54,803 nt of DNA from Clostridia bacterium (GTDB lineage Bacteria > Bacillota > Clostridia > Christensenellales > Borkfalkiaceae). Positions 1 to 8,050 of this stretch are shown here, piece by piece. The stretch's first letter is position 1. Each line of letters starts with the position of its first letter. Location: assembly GCA_017507045.1 (NCBI GenBank), contig JAFWBP010000009.1:1-54803 (forward strand), written 5' to 3'. The position numbers and the translations under genes were made by a program. Below the pieces are notes generated by a model, which was not told the DNA's origin, searched no databases, and saw nothing but the letters and a program-made list of their open reading frames with translations.

Positions 1-1
1 C

Positions 2-307
2 GAAGTTATGATGGGCAGCCTCTTCACCCTTGCAGTAAACGGCACCGCAGTAGATGTTTCCGCCGTTAAGCTTCAAACCACCGAAGGCACGGATAACAGC
101 CCTTCCAACTACTACACCTTCTGCGGCTATGTGAACCTCAAAGCAGGTGCAAACAGCATCGTTCTCACGAGAACGGAGGCCACGGTAACGGGCGGTGCGT
201 TCAACTTCTGGGGTGTGCGTATCACCGCGCAGAGCGCTACGATCACGCCTGCAGCAGCTCCTGCGGCTCCTGCACAGGTTGCTATGCTTCCCGGCAAGGA
301 CGACTAA
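2..307 (+). CDS. C-terminal fragment of a probable carbohydrate-binding-type protein (5' truncated)
   Basis: The reading frame is open from the window edge (codon at position 2) to the TAA at 305-307, so the real gene starts outside the window; the two Met codons at 8 and 11 are probably internal. The visible 100 residues are rich in Thr, Val, Asn and Gly and include the pattern GYVNLKAGANSIVLTR, which resembles the last strands of CBM6/CBM35-like beta-sandwiches where a ligand-binding domain ends in an aG-N-x-I segment. It closes with an Ala/Pro-rich tail and an acidic end (GKDD). No catalytic motif is visible. The link to a carbohydrate-binding module is a resemblance only. A strong terminator follows 30 bases downstream, so this is the last gene of its transcript. 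Confidence 0.55.
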   Translation, partial: EVMMGSLFTLAVNGTAVDVSAVKLQTTEGTDNSPSNYYTFCGYVNLKAGANSIVLTRTEATVTGGAFNFWGVRITAQSATITPAAAPAAPAQVAMLPGKDD

Positions 308-334
308 TTAAAGTTTTCCGCTAAAACGCAAAAG

Positions 335-366
335 GCGGCCAGAGCGAAAGCTCCGGCCGCTTTTTG
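335..366 (+). terminator. Rho-independent terminator
   Basis: An 11-bp stem (GCGGCCAGAGC / GCTCCGGCCGC, one mismatch) with a GAAA loop is followed by five T residues. It ends the truncated upstream gene and separates it from the convergent spoIIE gene. Confidence 0.85.
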
Positions 367-451
367 TATGCCGAGAAGCTGCAGATTTTTCGGCTTTGTT
401 CAGTATGTCCATTCGAAATAAAAAGCGTCGTCAGGAATGAAAGGTGTTTGC

Positions 452-2728
452 TTAAGCGCTCTTTGTGAGCTTTACGGCCAGTACCGTCATATCGTCTTCC
501 GCTTTACCTTGATAGCGTCGGAGCGCGGATTTTAGTATCTCCTCGGCAAGCGATTGCGGATTCAGCGGATGCAGGCGCGAGAGATAGGAACATAGCTCCG
601 AGGGTGAACCGAACGCCGCCGTGATACCGTCGCTCATGAAGATAAGGAAATCATCCGCTTTCAATTCCACGCGCAGGCAGGTAGGATGAATTGCTTCCAA
701 CGCGCCAATGGGAAGGGATTCGCCCTCCAACACCTGCAACGTTTCACCTGAGAGCACGAAGCCCGGGGGAGAGCCGATCTTCACAACGTCTGCAATTCCC
801 GTATCGAGGTTGACTGCGGCGAGATCGAGGCAGGAGAAGGTCTCCTCCGAGGAAAACGCCACGAGGCTGTTCACGGTAGAGAGCACCGTTTCGGAAGGCA
901 TCTTCGCTTTATAGAAGCTTTCAAGCAGTGAGAGAGTGCGATCGGAGATGCGGCGCGCCTCCTCGCCGCTACCCATGCCGTCGGAAAGGGCTACGATAAA
1001 GCGTCGTTCATCGATTTTGAGAACGGAATGCGTATCCCCGCTTGCAAGCTCACCCGCCTTGGGGTTCGAGGCAATGCCGAAAGCGGCATCGAAGGTGGGC
1101 TTGCGCCTGAGCACGAAGCAGGCGCGCTCTACGGTGAGCGGGATCTTTTCGGAGAGGGCGAGGGAAACGCCGAGCGCCTCGCTTGCAATGCGCAAGAGCT
1201 TCTTTGCGCGCACTCCCTCTTCGAGCGTAAGGGTTGCGGTGAAGTGCTCTCCTTCACCGTAGAGGAAGATTTCCGTGCTTATAATACCTTCTCGCGCAAG
1301 CGCATTGGCAAGAACGTGCTCTTCATCGGAGAACACGTATTCCGCGCTCTGTTCGAGGGCAATTTCTTTTAAAATTTCGCTCACGCCGTGTGCTTGCTTT
1401 GCAAGAAGCCGCCGCCCCTCGCGGGCGCAATCAAGTTGCAGCGCCAAGTGGGTATAATCGGCAAGCTGCTTATTAAGGACAAAAAGCAGCCCTGAAGTGT
1501 TGCTACATCTGGCGGAAAGCTCGCTTGGAAGATCAATGAAGTTTGCCTTGCCTTTTGCCTTGCCCACGGCTATGAGCTTATCGAGATTATCATAGAGGCG
1601 GTGCTCTTCACACGATCGTAGGTTGGGGCAGTGCGTACAGAGAGCATCGGTGAGCTTTCCGCGTATCTGCTTTGCCGAGTCATCAGGAGTATCCACCGTT
1701 TGGAAGGAGTTTTCAATTTCGCGAAAGAGGGCGGAAACCTCGTAGAGCTGTTCCCCAACGGCTCGGCGCGCACGGTTAACGGCAAGGCGTGGCAAGTTGC
1801 GCGCACGATAGAATACGAGGCTCTTGTTTGCACGGCGCAAGAGCTTCTCGGGGAGGATGAGCACAATGGCCACGGGGATCGCGCACGCAAGCAAGGTGAG
1901 CAGAATATCAATCGCTGCGTTCTCATATAATCCCTCAAAATACATTGCGGCCGCAAATGCGATAAAGGTGGAAAGAGAGGAAACCGCTTTTCCGTAGGGC
2001 AAGAATAATAGGGCGATGGAGGCGTATATCGCAAACTCTGCAATGGCTATCGCAGAGTGTGTGAAAATTGCGAGCGGCAGTGAAAGCACAATCGCAAAAG
2101 GAACTGCCGCGGTGCTTTTTATTAGCACGGCGGCAAGGAGCAGTGCGGAGAGCGCGGCAACGTAAAAAGCATGGACTCCGAGCGCATAGATGGCACCCAT
2201 GCCCAAAAACAGCCACATGAGAGCGATTTCCGTGAGCTCGCCTGCGCTGAGGCGGGTGCGGAACGCGCGCTCCATCAATGCAGACATGCCCCCTTCAAAA
2301 AGTATGGAAAGCAGCACGATAAAGCCGCCGATCAGAAGCTTTTGCAGGGTGGGTGCAAAGGGAAAGATCGCGTACCCTTCAAGCGGGAAGAGAAAAATAA
2401 AGGGCAACTGCAACAAAATTGCATAGGCAACGCGCTCATATTTCATCGTGCGGCCCAGCCTCGTGTAGATGGCGGTAATGAACAAAAAACAAGCAGCCTG
2501 AATAGCGGCCGAAAGAGTTGCCGTAAGCGAGAGGGCGCCGGCAGAGGCAAGAAGATAGCCTGCGCTTGCGGCAAAGGGGTTGAATCTGCACGCAAGCACC
2601 GCATAGTAGAGCGCGAATGAGATTGGTTCATTCCCCGGCAGCACGAAGTTTAAGAGCATCATGCAGGCCGCAAGCGCAAGATATTGGAGTACGGCAAGAT
2701 AGGAAAAGGAGCTGCTTAGTTTCTTCAT
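452..2728 (-). CDS. spoIIE: Stage II sporulation protein E, serine phosphatase
   Basis: 758 residues, close to Bacillus SpoIIE (about 827). Roughly residues 1-300 are a string of hydrophobic segments, as in the ten-helix membrane region of the family. A central region follows with CxxCxxLRSC near 360-370. The C-terminal PP2C-type phosphatase domain carries the metal-binding motifs SDGMGSG (582-588), MSDGI (about 697-701) and EDDMTVL (about 743-749). In the family this protein dephosphorylates SpoIIAA-P at the sporulation septum, releasing sigma-F in the forespore, and also interacts with FtsZ. The ATG at 2728 is chosen because hydrophobic residues begin soon after it and GGGG lies a few bases upstream. 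It is a single-gene unit downstream of the ger operon terminator, with a possible Spo0A box upstream. Confidence 0.96.
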   Translation of the reverse strand: MKKLSSSFSYLAVLQYLALAACMMLLNFVLPGNEPISFALYYAVLACRFNPFAASAGYLLASAGALSLTATLSAAIQAACFLFITAIYTRLGRTMKYERVAYAILLQLPFIFLFPLEGYAIFPFAPTLQKLLIGGFIVLLSILFEGGMSALMERAFRTRLSAGELTEIALMWLFLGMGAIYALGVHAFYVAALSALLLAAVLIKSTAAVPFAIVLSLPLAIFTHSAIAIAEFAIYASIALLFLPYGKAVSSLSTFIAFAAAMYFEGLYENAAIDILLTLLACAIPVAIVLILPEKLLRRANKSLVFYRARNLPRLAVNRARRAVGEQLYEVSALFREIENSFQTVDTPDDSAKQIRGKLTDALCTHCPNLRSCEEHRLYDNLDKLIAVGKAKGKANFIDLPSELSARCSNTSGLLFVLNKQLADYTHLALQLDCAREGRRLLAKQAHGVSEILKEIALEQSAEYVFSDEEHVLANALAREGIISTEIFLYGEGEHFTATLTLEEGVRAKKLLRIASEALGVSLALSEKIPLTVERACFVLRRKPTFDAAFGIASNPKAGELASGDTHSVLKIDERRFIVALSDGMGSGEEARRISDRTLSLLESFYKAKMPSETVLSTVNSLVAFSSEETFSCLDLAAVNLDTGIADVVKIGSPPGFVLSGETLQVLEGESLPIGALEAIHPTCLRVELKADDFLIFMSDGITAAFGSPSELCSYLSRLHPLNPQSLAEEILKSALRRYQGKAEDDMTVLAVKLTKSA

Positions 2729-2739
2729 AAATTCCCCAC

Positions 2740-2816
2740 ATTATGATAGGATTTCGCACCAATTATAAAAGAAAAATCCCTGCTTGTTTGCAGGGAATTC
2801 GTCTGTGATTGTCGAA
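2740..2816 (-). promoter_or_regulatory. Candidate spoIIE promoter with upstream Spo0A box
   Basis: On the minus strand a CATAAT -10 (2740-2745) and a weak TTATAA -35 (2763-2768) are 17 bp apart. About 40 bp further upstream, at 2808-2816, the plus strand reads ATTGTCGAA, one mismatch from the 0A-box consensus TTTGTCRAA. In Bacillus spoIIE is switched on by Spo0A-P at a sigma-A promoter with a poor -35, which fits this arrangement. The ger terminator stem lies between the box and the -35. Confidence 0.45.
2767..2796 (-). terminator. Terminator of the ger operon
   Basis: Minus-strand hairpin TCCCTGC/GCAGGGA (2777-2796) with a six-base loop, followed by a T-rich tract (complement of 2767-2776). 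It lies 44 bases beyond the gerAC stop. Confidence 0.75.
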
Positions 2817-2839
2817 TGTTGCGGCAAAAACTTTTCCAT

Positions 2840-4024
2840 TCACCGGTTTACGTTCGTTTTGATCTCCACTTCCAAAGAATCAATGAGGTCGTCCTTCCAT
2901 TCCTCATATTTTTTGTGGGAAGATCGATAAAGGGATCGCCTTAAATTGAAGAGATCGCAATCTGCCTCTTTGCAGGTATTCCAAAGCTTTTCAATATCGG
3001 CCCTCAAGAGCTTCTCCGCACTTTCGAGTGCTTCATCTGAAGCTTCCTCGCTTGCGATCTCCTCCACTTCCGAGGTTACGGATTTGCAGCAAAGCCTCGC
3101 ATGCAGATCGAGGGATAAGGTCACTTTTTGCTTCTTCATATCCAGCTCAACGCCTCCTTCGTCTTCAAGGATCGTGAGCGTTGCATCTGCATCGTCCTCC
3201 TTTGCGTTGAAGTTCCCTGCGTGCACGTTTCCCTTTAACAGGCTGAAGGCGAAGGTAAGCTCGTGCGGCAAAAGGCCCACCATTCTGCCCTCGGAAAAGA
3301 GAGCTGTTTCTTCTGCGCTATATGCTTGTTCTTCTACCTGATTTCCGCCCGATCCACCGCTTGAGGAATTTGATCCGCCCGATCCTCCGTGGGTGTGAGA
3401 GCCCTTTTGCGGTGTGCTTCTCAAGTAGGGGAGATAGCTGCTTTTCGAAGGACCGAAATATCCGATCGTAAAATCTTTGAGCGTGTTGGGCATAACCATG
3501 CCCGATTTCACCGATGCATCGGAAAAAAGTTTGCCAATGGCAAGTGAGGAAGTATCATCAATGGCACTCTGCGATGAGATGATCTCTTGTGCTGTTCCCT
3601 CACACACCGCCAGATTGCACGATTCGGGCATATATTTATTGCGAATGAAGTAATTGAGATAGGAGAATACATCCTCCTTTGCCGCTCTTTCGCCGATCAC
3701 GATGAGATCGCAGAATACGAATTTCGGAACCCAACTCGTTTTAGAAAAGATATCTGAAATGCAGGCAGAAACGTTTTTTCCCTCCCCCACGATTTCCAAA
3801 GAAGATGTGCCGCCCATCTTGCGGTCGCTCCCTTTGGGCACGGCGATTTCCGTGGTCACGGAGTATCCGTTATCCGTCTTATCAATGCCTACGGCAAGAA
3901 TTACCGCCGTCTTTTGAATATCCACAAGGCCGAAGTCGTTGAAAAAGAAATAAAAGATAATAAATACCGCAAGAATGAGGTAAAGCTTCATGGGTATCGT
4001 CTTTAAAAATTTATGCTTTTTCAC
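2840..4024 (-). CDS. gerAC: Ger(x)C family spore germination protein, without lipobox cysteine
   Basis: 394 residues, the usual length for GerAC-type C subunits of nutrient germinant receptors in the spore inner membrane. It is the third gene of an A-B-C operon and overlaps the B gene by 14 bases, which supports the call. The N-terminus has one hydrophobic helix (about 13-28), then the family's conserved start to the first domain, ending AVILAVGIDK. Most family members have a lipobox ending GCWD just before this block; here the aligned residues read NDFG and no cysteine is present, so the protein cannot be lipidated there and is probably held by the uncleaved helix. A Gly/Ser-rich, His-containing linker (about 205-230) joins the N-terminal and C-terminal domains. 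Confidence 0.88.
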   Translation of the reverse strand: MKKHKFLKTIPMKLYLILAVFIIFYFFFNDFGLVDIQKTAVILAVGIDKTDNGYSVTTEIAVPKGSDRKMGGTSSLEIVGEGKNVSACISDIFSKTSWVPKFVFCDLIVIGERAAKEDVFSYLNYFIRNKYMPESCNLAVCEGTAQEIISSQSAIDDTSSLAIGKLFSDASVKSGMVMPNTLKDFTIGYFGPSKSSYLPYLRSTPQKGSHTHGGSGGSNSSSGGSGGNQVEEQAYSAEETALFSEGRMVGLLPHELTFAFSLLKGNVHAGNFNAKEDDADATLTILEDEGGVELDMKKQKVTLSLDLHARLCCKSVTSEVEEIASEEASDEALESAEKLLRADIEKLWNTCKEADCDLFNLRRSLYRSSHKKYEEWKDDLIDSLEVEIKTNVNR

Positions 4025-5087
4025 GGCGTTTCCTCCTCAGAAGCAGGCATAGAATGGGTAGCATCACGGTGAAAATGGGAAAGATCCAAAACATGGTACC
4101 CGAGATCACTTCAAGCACCTCGCTGAAGCGGTAATCGAGCGTGAGCGAGATGATGAACAGTGTTCCCGTTACGAGCACGGAAAAAACGGTGGGAAGATAG
4201 CGCGGCTTGCCGTATGCCTGCAAGAGGCAATCCACTCCCGCTTGTGCTGGCAAAATGCAATAGAAGGCCATCACGAGGGCAAGCGCAAAGATAAACAGAT
4301 AATCGATCCTTCCCAAAACGGTAACCCCCGAAAAGTACTGGGAGGTTTGCGAGAACGCAAAGAGCTGGTGGAGTGCCGTCTCCTGAAAGATGCCGTAGAA
4401 AGTGGCGAGGAAGGTAAGCACGCCCACTCCGCCTGCAAGATAAAAGAGCGCGCCCTTCCACGCCATCCCTTTGCCGTAATCGAATTTTCCGAGCAGTGTG
4501 AGTGCGATCGATGCATCAAAGAACCAGTTCGTTGCGGACATGGTACCCCTTAAAAATCCCCGAATGCCACCTGCGCCTATGGGAAGCAGTGCGCCGAAAT
4601 CGGCAGATCCCACTGAGAGAACGAGAATTCCCAAAAACCCGAAAACGGATAAGGGCGCAAGAATATCCCACACCCTGCCATGGGATGAGAGGGGTTTGGA
4701 AATAACGTACGCCGCAAAGATATAATAGGGCGCAAAAACAATGAGCGAAGGTAGCGTATCGTAGAACACATTCTGCACGAAGAGGCGCTGTTCGAGAAGA
4801 GGAACGAGCGTTGCATAAAAAAGGAAAAGTGCAAAGATAGAGATGAGGATCTTCGCCGCAATTCCTCCAAAGGTATTTTCAAGCAATTCATAAAGATTCA
4901 TCTTTCGCTTGGCAAGCAGAAGCACGCAGAAGATGGCGCCGGCCTGCACGAGATAGCTTGCGAGCATAGGAAAAAGCAAGTCGTTTCGCGCGCTGTTTGC
5001 AAGTTGCGTGGGAAGGAACAAGAGCTTCCCCACTGGCGCAATGCACGCGAGAAAAAAATAGAGCTGACGGCTGGAAATCCTTTTCAT
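4011..5087 (-). CDS. gerAB: GerAB-type endospore germination permease
   Basis: 358 residues with about ten hydrophobic segments across the full length, matching the GerAB/GerKB family in the APC superfamily. The N-terminus (MKRISSRQLYFFLACIAPVGK) has the typical I-S-x-x-Q start of spore germination permeases. In the family this subunit binds the amino-acid or sugar germinant in the spore inner membrane. The start codon overlaps the gerAA stop by four bases and the end overlaps gerAC by 14, so the three subunits are translationally coupled. The substrate cannot be predicted from the sequence. Confidence 0.92.
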   Translation of the reverse strand: MKRISSRQLYFFLACIAPVGKLLFLPTQLANSARNDLLFPMLASYLVQAGAIFCVLLLAKRKMNLYELLENTFGGIAAKILISIFALFLFYATLVPLLEQRLFVQNVFYDTLPSLIVFAPYYIFAAYVISKPLSSHGRVWDILAPLSVFGFLGILVLSVGSADFGALLPIGAGGIRGFLRGTMSATNWFFDASIALTLLGKFDYGKGMAWKGALFYLAGGVGVLTFLATFYGIFQETALHQLFAFSQTSQYFSGVTVLGRIDYLFIFALALVMAFYCILPAQAGVDCLLQAYGKPRYLPTVFSVLVTGTLFIISLTLDYRFSEVLEVISGTMFWIFPIFTVMLPILCLLLRRKRREKA

Positions 5088-6517
5088 TTGAGCCTCCTTT
5101 TATTCGGGCTTTTCAGCGATTTAGGGCGTTTTTGCAGTGAGCCCAAATTGTATTTCACGATGGAATCGCGCAGATCTCTTCCTACCACGGGGGAGAACGG
5201 TGCAACGAGCGGCGCACCGAAGTTATCCGTCGTCACGAGATACAAGATCATGAACCCCGTTGCGAGGATGATGCCGTAAGTTCCCACGCTTCCTGCTACG
5301 AGCAGCATTGCAAGGCGTACAACACTCGTCTGTTCGATGAGGTTTGGTACGGCGTATAGCCCGATGCCGGAAAATGCGATGATGATGATCGCAGGCGTGG
5401 AAACGAAGCCTGCAGAAACTGCCGTCTCACCCAGCACGAGCGCGCCCACCACGCTGAGTGCCATGCCCACGTATTTGGGCATGCGGATGGAAGCCTCGTT
5501 TAGAATTTCCAACACCAAGAGCACGAGAAGCATTTCAAGAGAAGGCGTAAATGGCAGATCGCGAATGGCGCCGGAAATCGTGAGGAGCAGCTTCACGGGA
5601 AAGAGCTGCAGCTTAAATAGCTGAGCGGCAACGTAAAAGGCAGGTAAATAAATTGCCACGAGCAGAGCAAAGAGCCGAAGAACCCGCGTAAAGGTGGCGC
5701 GGTAGGTTGGCACGAAGTAATCCTCGCTCGATTGGAAGTCCTCCACGAGCAGATAGGGCACCGTGAGCGCGATAGGGGAGCCATCTACAATGAGCCCAAC
5801 TCTTCCTTCCGCGAGTTTGGCGCAGAAGATATCCGGCTTTTCCGTCGTTCCCACCTGCTTCACGAGGGAATAGGGGCGAGAAGAGAGAAAGTGTGTAAGA
5901 TAGGAAGAATCGGGTATGATATCGATATCTATATCGTTGATTTTTTTGCGAACCTCTTTCACTACCTGCTCGGTGGAAGTGCCTTCGAGATAGCATAGGG
6001 CTACCGCTGTTTTTGAGCGCCGCCCGACTTCGAGAAATTCGATCTTGAGTTCGCCCGTTTTGAAGCGGCGTCGAACGAGTGAAGTATTTGTTTTCACGTC
6101 CTCAATGAAGCCTTCACGGGGGCCTTTCACGGCAACGTCGGTAGAAGGTTCTGCAATGGCGCGTGTGAACACTTTTTTCGTTCCTACAATAATTGCCGCA
6201 TCCATGCCCGCAAACAGTAGCACGGGATTGCCCGAGAGGATCTCCAGCGCGAGAATATCAAGTGCCGTTTCCGTTTTCATTTCGGGAGAGGTGAGCTTTG
6301 CCCCAACCTCTGCTGCGGTGGGCTTTCCATCGTAATCGAGAAGGGCGCGCACTACCTGTTCGCCAAGAAGCTCCTTATCAGTGATGGGATCTGCGAACAC
6401 GACGCAGAACTGCATGCCCTTTTCGGAGATGAAATCGAATGTTAAAATATCCTCCGAGGGGAGGAGCTTTTTGAGGGCGTCTTTCGTCTTTATAAGCTCG
6501 CCCGTAATATTTTTCAT
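5084..6517 (-). CDS. gerAA: GerAA-type spore germination protein
   Basis: 477 residues, the usual size of GerAA/GerKA A subunits. A soluble N-terminal part of about 260 residues contains the conserved region ending VGLIVDGSPIALTVPYL, followed by a C-terminal membrane region with four or five helices (about 280-440) and a basic tail. Together with GerAB and GerAC it forms a germinant receptor; recent work on this family treats the A subunit as a nutrient-gated ion channel. It is the first gene of the operon. No Shine-Dalgarno sequence is visible before the ATG, and the forespore-type promoter sits directly against it, so the start is either leaderless or slightly further downstream. Confidence 0.93.
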   Translation of the reverse strand: MKNITGELIKTKDALKKLLPSEDILTFDFISEKGMQFCVVFADPITDKELLGEQVVRALLDYDGKPTAAEVGAKLTSPEMKTETALDILALEILSGNPVLLFAGMDAAIIVGTKKVFTRAIAEPSTDVAVKGPREGFIEDVKTNTSLVRRRFKTGELKIEFLEVGRRSKTAVALCYLEGTSTEQVVKEVRKKINDIDIDIIPDSSYLTHFLSSRPYSLVKQVGTTEKPDIFCAKLAEGRVGLIVDGSPIALTVPYLLVEDFQSSEDYFVPTYRATFTRVLRLFALLVAIYLPAFYVAAQLFKLQLFPVKLLLTISGAIRDLPFTPSLEMLLVLLVLEILNEASIRMPKYVGMALSVVGALVLGETAVSAGFVSTPAIIIIAFSGIGLYAVPNLIEQTSVVRLAMLLVAGSVGTYGIILATGFMILYLVTTDNFGAPLVAPFSPVVGRDLRDSIVKYNLGSLQKRPKSLKSPNKRRLK

Positions 6518-6522
6518 AAAAG

Positions 6523-6552
6523 AAGTATGAAGAGGCAGAAAGTTTTTATTCA
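6523..6552 (-). promoter_or_regulatory. Sigma-G/sigma-F-type forespore promoter of gerA operon
   Basis: On the minus strand TGAATA (6547-6552) and CATACTT (6523-6529) are separated by 17 bp, close to the forespore consensus (GHATR, 17-18 bp, CATAMTA). The predicted transcription start falls at or next to the A of the gerAA ATG. Forespore control of germinant receptors is established in Bacillus. Confidence 0.6.
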
Positions 6553-6620
6553 GCGAGGCAGCAAACCGCTTTCAAAAGCCGCTCCCAAGAGAGGCCCCCG
6601 GCGTGCCGCGTGTAACTTGT

Positions 6621-6655
6621 AAAAAACCTGCCCTGCGGCATTGCCGCAGGGCAGG
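6621..6655 (-). terminator. Rho-independent terminator
   Basis: Perfect 13-bp GC-rich stem (6627-6639 with 6643-6655), three-base loop, then TTTTTT on the minus strand. It lies just beyond the stop of the gene at 6667-7200 and isolates it from the ger operon. Confidence 0.92.
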
Positions 6656-6666
6656 GGAAAGTACGG

Positions 6667-7200
6667 TCACTTTTTTAATAGCGAAGCGAGGAATTCCGAA
6701 AGGATTTCAGCAGTTGCCGAGAGTTCTTCTTCGGACATGGGTGGCTCTGCATACGTATTCAGGTTTTCCCTGAAGAACGCAACCATTTCCTCCTTCGGAA
6801 GATCTTTGGCGCCGGTGTAAAGCGCCTTTGCCGCCTCTTCCCGCTTTTCTTCGGGCACGAACTCGAGAAGGGGGAGGAGGGGATTTACCGCCAGTTTCCC
6901 GCGAAGGAAGTGCTCGTATACGATGTAATAGAGTGTTGCGGCGCAGCCGCACCCAAAACCGCCCTCAAGCGTAGCAGTAAAATCAGCCCCGATCGGCGCA
7001 AGGCTCGCGGTTGCGATGGCACGATACACCGCAAACACGATGAGCCCGATTCCGAAGGGGAGGAAGACGAACACCTTTTTATCGAACGTCTTCATGACCG
7101 TATTTTTGAGGAGCGACGTTAAAAACGTCACTCCCAGTGCGAGCAGGAGTACATCGGCTTTATAGAGCCGGAATGCGCTCACGATTTGAAAAAACGACAT
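6667..7200 (-). CDS. Hypothetical membrane protein
   Basis: 177 residues, no family recognised. Three hydrophobic segments are visible at about 15-35, 43-63 and 78-97; the third contains the Gly/Cys-rich stretch GGFGCGCAATLYY. The remaining 80 residues are hydrophilic and acidic with predicted helix (FVPEEKREEAAKAL and MSEEELSATAEILSEFLASL). The ATG at 7200 has a good ribosome site (AGAGGTGA) upstream. A TATAAT -10 on the minus strand at about 7235-7240 is a likely promoter element. It is transcribed alone, divergent from grpE, and ended by its own terminator. Whether it is a sporulation gene, like its downstream neighbours, cannot be told. Confidence 0.7.
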   Translation of the reverse strand: MSFFQIVSAFRLYKADVLLLALGVTFLTSLLKNTVMKTFDKKVFVFLPFGIGLIVFAVYRAIATASLAPIGADFTATLEGGFGCGCAATLYYIVYEHFLRGKLAVNPLLPLLEFVPEEKREEAAKALYTGAKDLPKEEMVAFFRENLNTYAEPPMSEEELSATAEILSEFLASLLKK

Positions 7201-7456
7201 AAGTCACCTCTCTCATACCCGCCGCATAATAATTATACCATACGTTTTGGGGGCGCGAAGTCATTTATGACAAAAACATATTGAAAATCGCCCCTTTTTT
7301 TCACAATTGTAAGCCCGATTTCAAGGAATCGCCCTCTTTTTATAAATATGTCAAGGATTTTTCGGAAAATTTTTGATTTTTTTTGAAAAATGCGTTTAGA
7401 AATTTGTTTTTAACATTATATGTAAGGTGTCAAAACAATAAGGCACAGGTAACGGT

Positions 7457-7975
7457 GTGGAAGAAATGAATGAACAGGAGATCTCCGAAGCAGTTACGGA
7501 GGAGGTTACGGAAAGCGTAGAGGCAATACAGCCCGAAGAAGAGCTTGCCAAGGCCGAGGCACTCGCGGAGGATTTTAAGCGCAAGTGGTATGCGGTAACC
7601 GCCGAGTACGAGAATTACAGAAGGCGGACTGCCAATCAGGCGGCGCAACGCTACCAGGAGGGCAGGGCGGACGTTGTTTCCAAGCTCTTTCCCATTGCTG
7701 ATAACCTCGATCGGGCGCTCGCCGCTTATGCAGACGAAGCTACGAGAAAGGGCATCGAGCTCGTAACGAAGGCGTTTGAAAAGATTCTCGAAGAAGAAAA
7801 GATCACCGTGATTGATCCCACGGGGGAGCCCTTCGATGCCGAGAAGTGCGAGGCGATCATGGCGGTGGACGCCACCGAGGGCGAAGAGAGCGGCACTGTG
7901 AAGCAGGTCTATCAAAAGGGCTATGAGCAGAGCGGCAAGGTGCTCAGGTACGCGCAAGTTATCGTAGTGAAATAA
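7457..7975 (+). CDS. grpE: Nucleotide exchange factor GrpE
   Basis: 172 residues. An acidic N-terminal region is followed by a long helical dimerisation region and the GrpE core: NYRRRTANQ, PIADNLDRAL, the segment KGIELVTKAFEKIL and the end block GYEQSGKVLRYAQVIV. GrpE releases ADP from DnaK. A GTG at 7457 and an ATG at 7466 are both possible starts; neither has a strong ribosome site, so the exact start is uncertain. No hrcA gene precedes it, and the 256-base AT-rich divergent upstream region contains no recognisable CIRCE element (TTAGCACTC-N9-GAGTGCTAA), unlike many Firmicutes heat-shock operons. Confidence 0.95.
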   Translation: MEEMNEQEISEAVTEEVTESVEAIQPEEELAKAEALAEDFKRKWYAVTAEYENYRRRTANQAAQRYQEGRADVVSKLFPIADNLDRALAAYADEATRKGIELVTKAFEKILEEEKITVIDPTGEPFDAEKCEAIMAVDATEGEESGTVKQVYQKGYEQSGKVLRYAQVIVVK

Positions 7976-8050
7976 CGATCCCAAATGCACGCGGTATAAC
8001 GGCGTGAGATTGGGCAAAATATAAAAAACATTTCAAGGAGAACATAGAAA

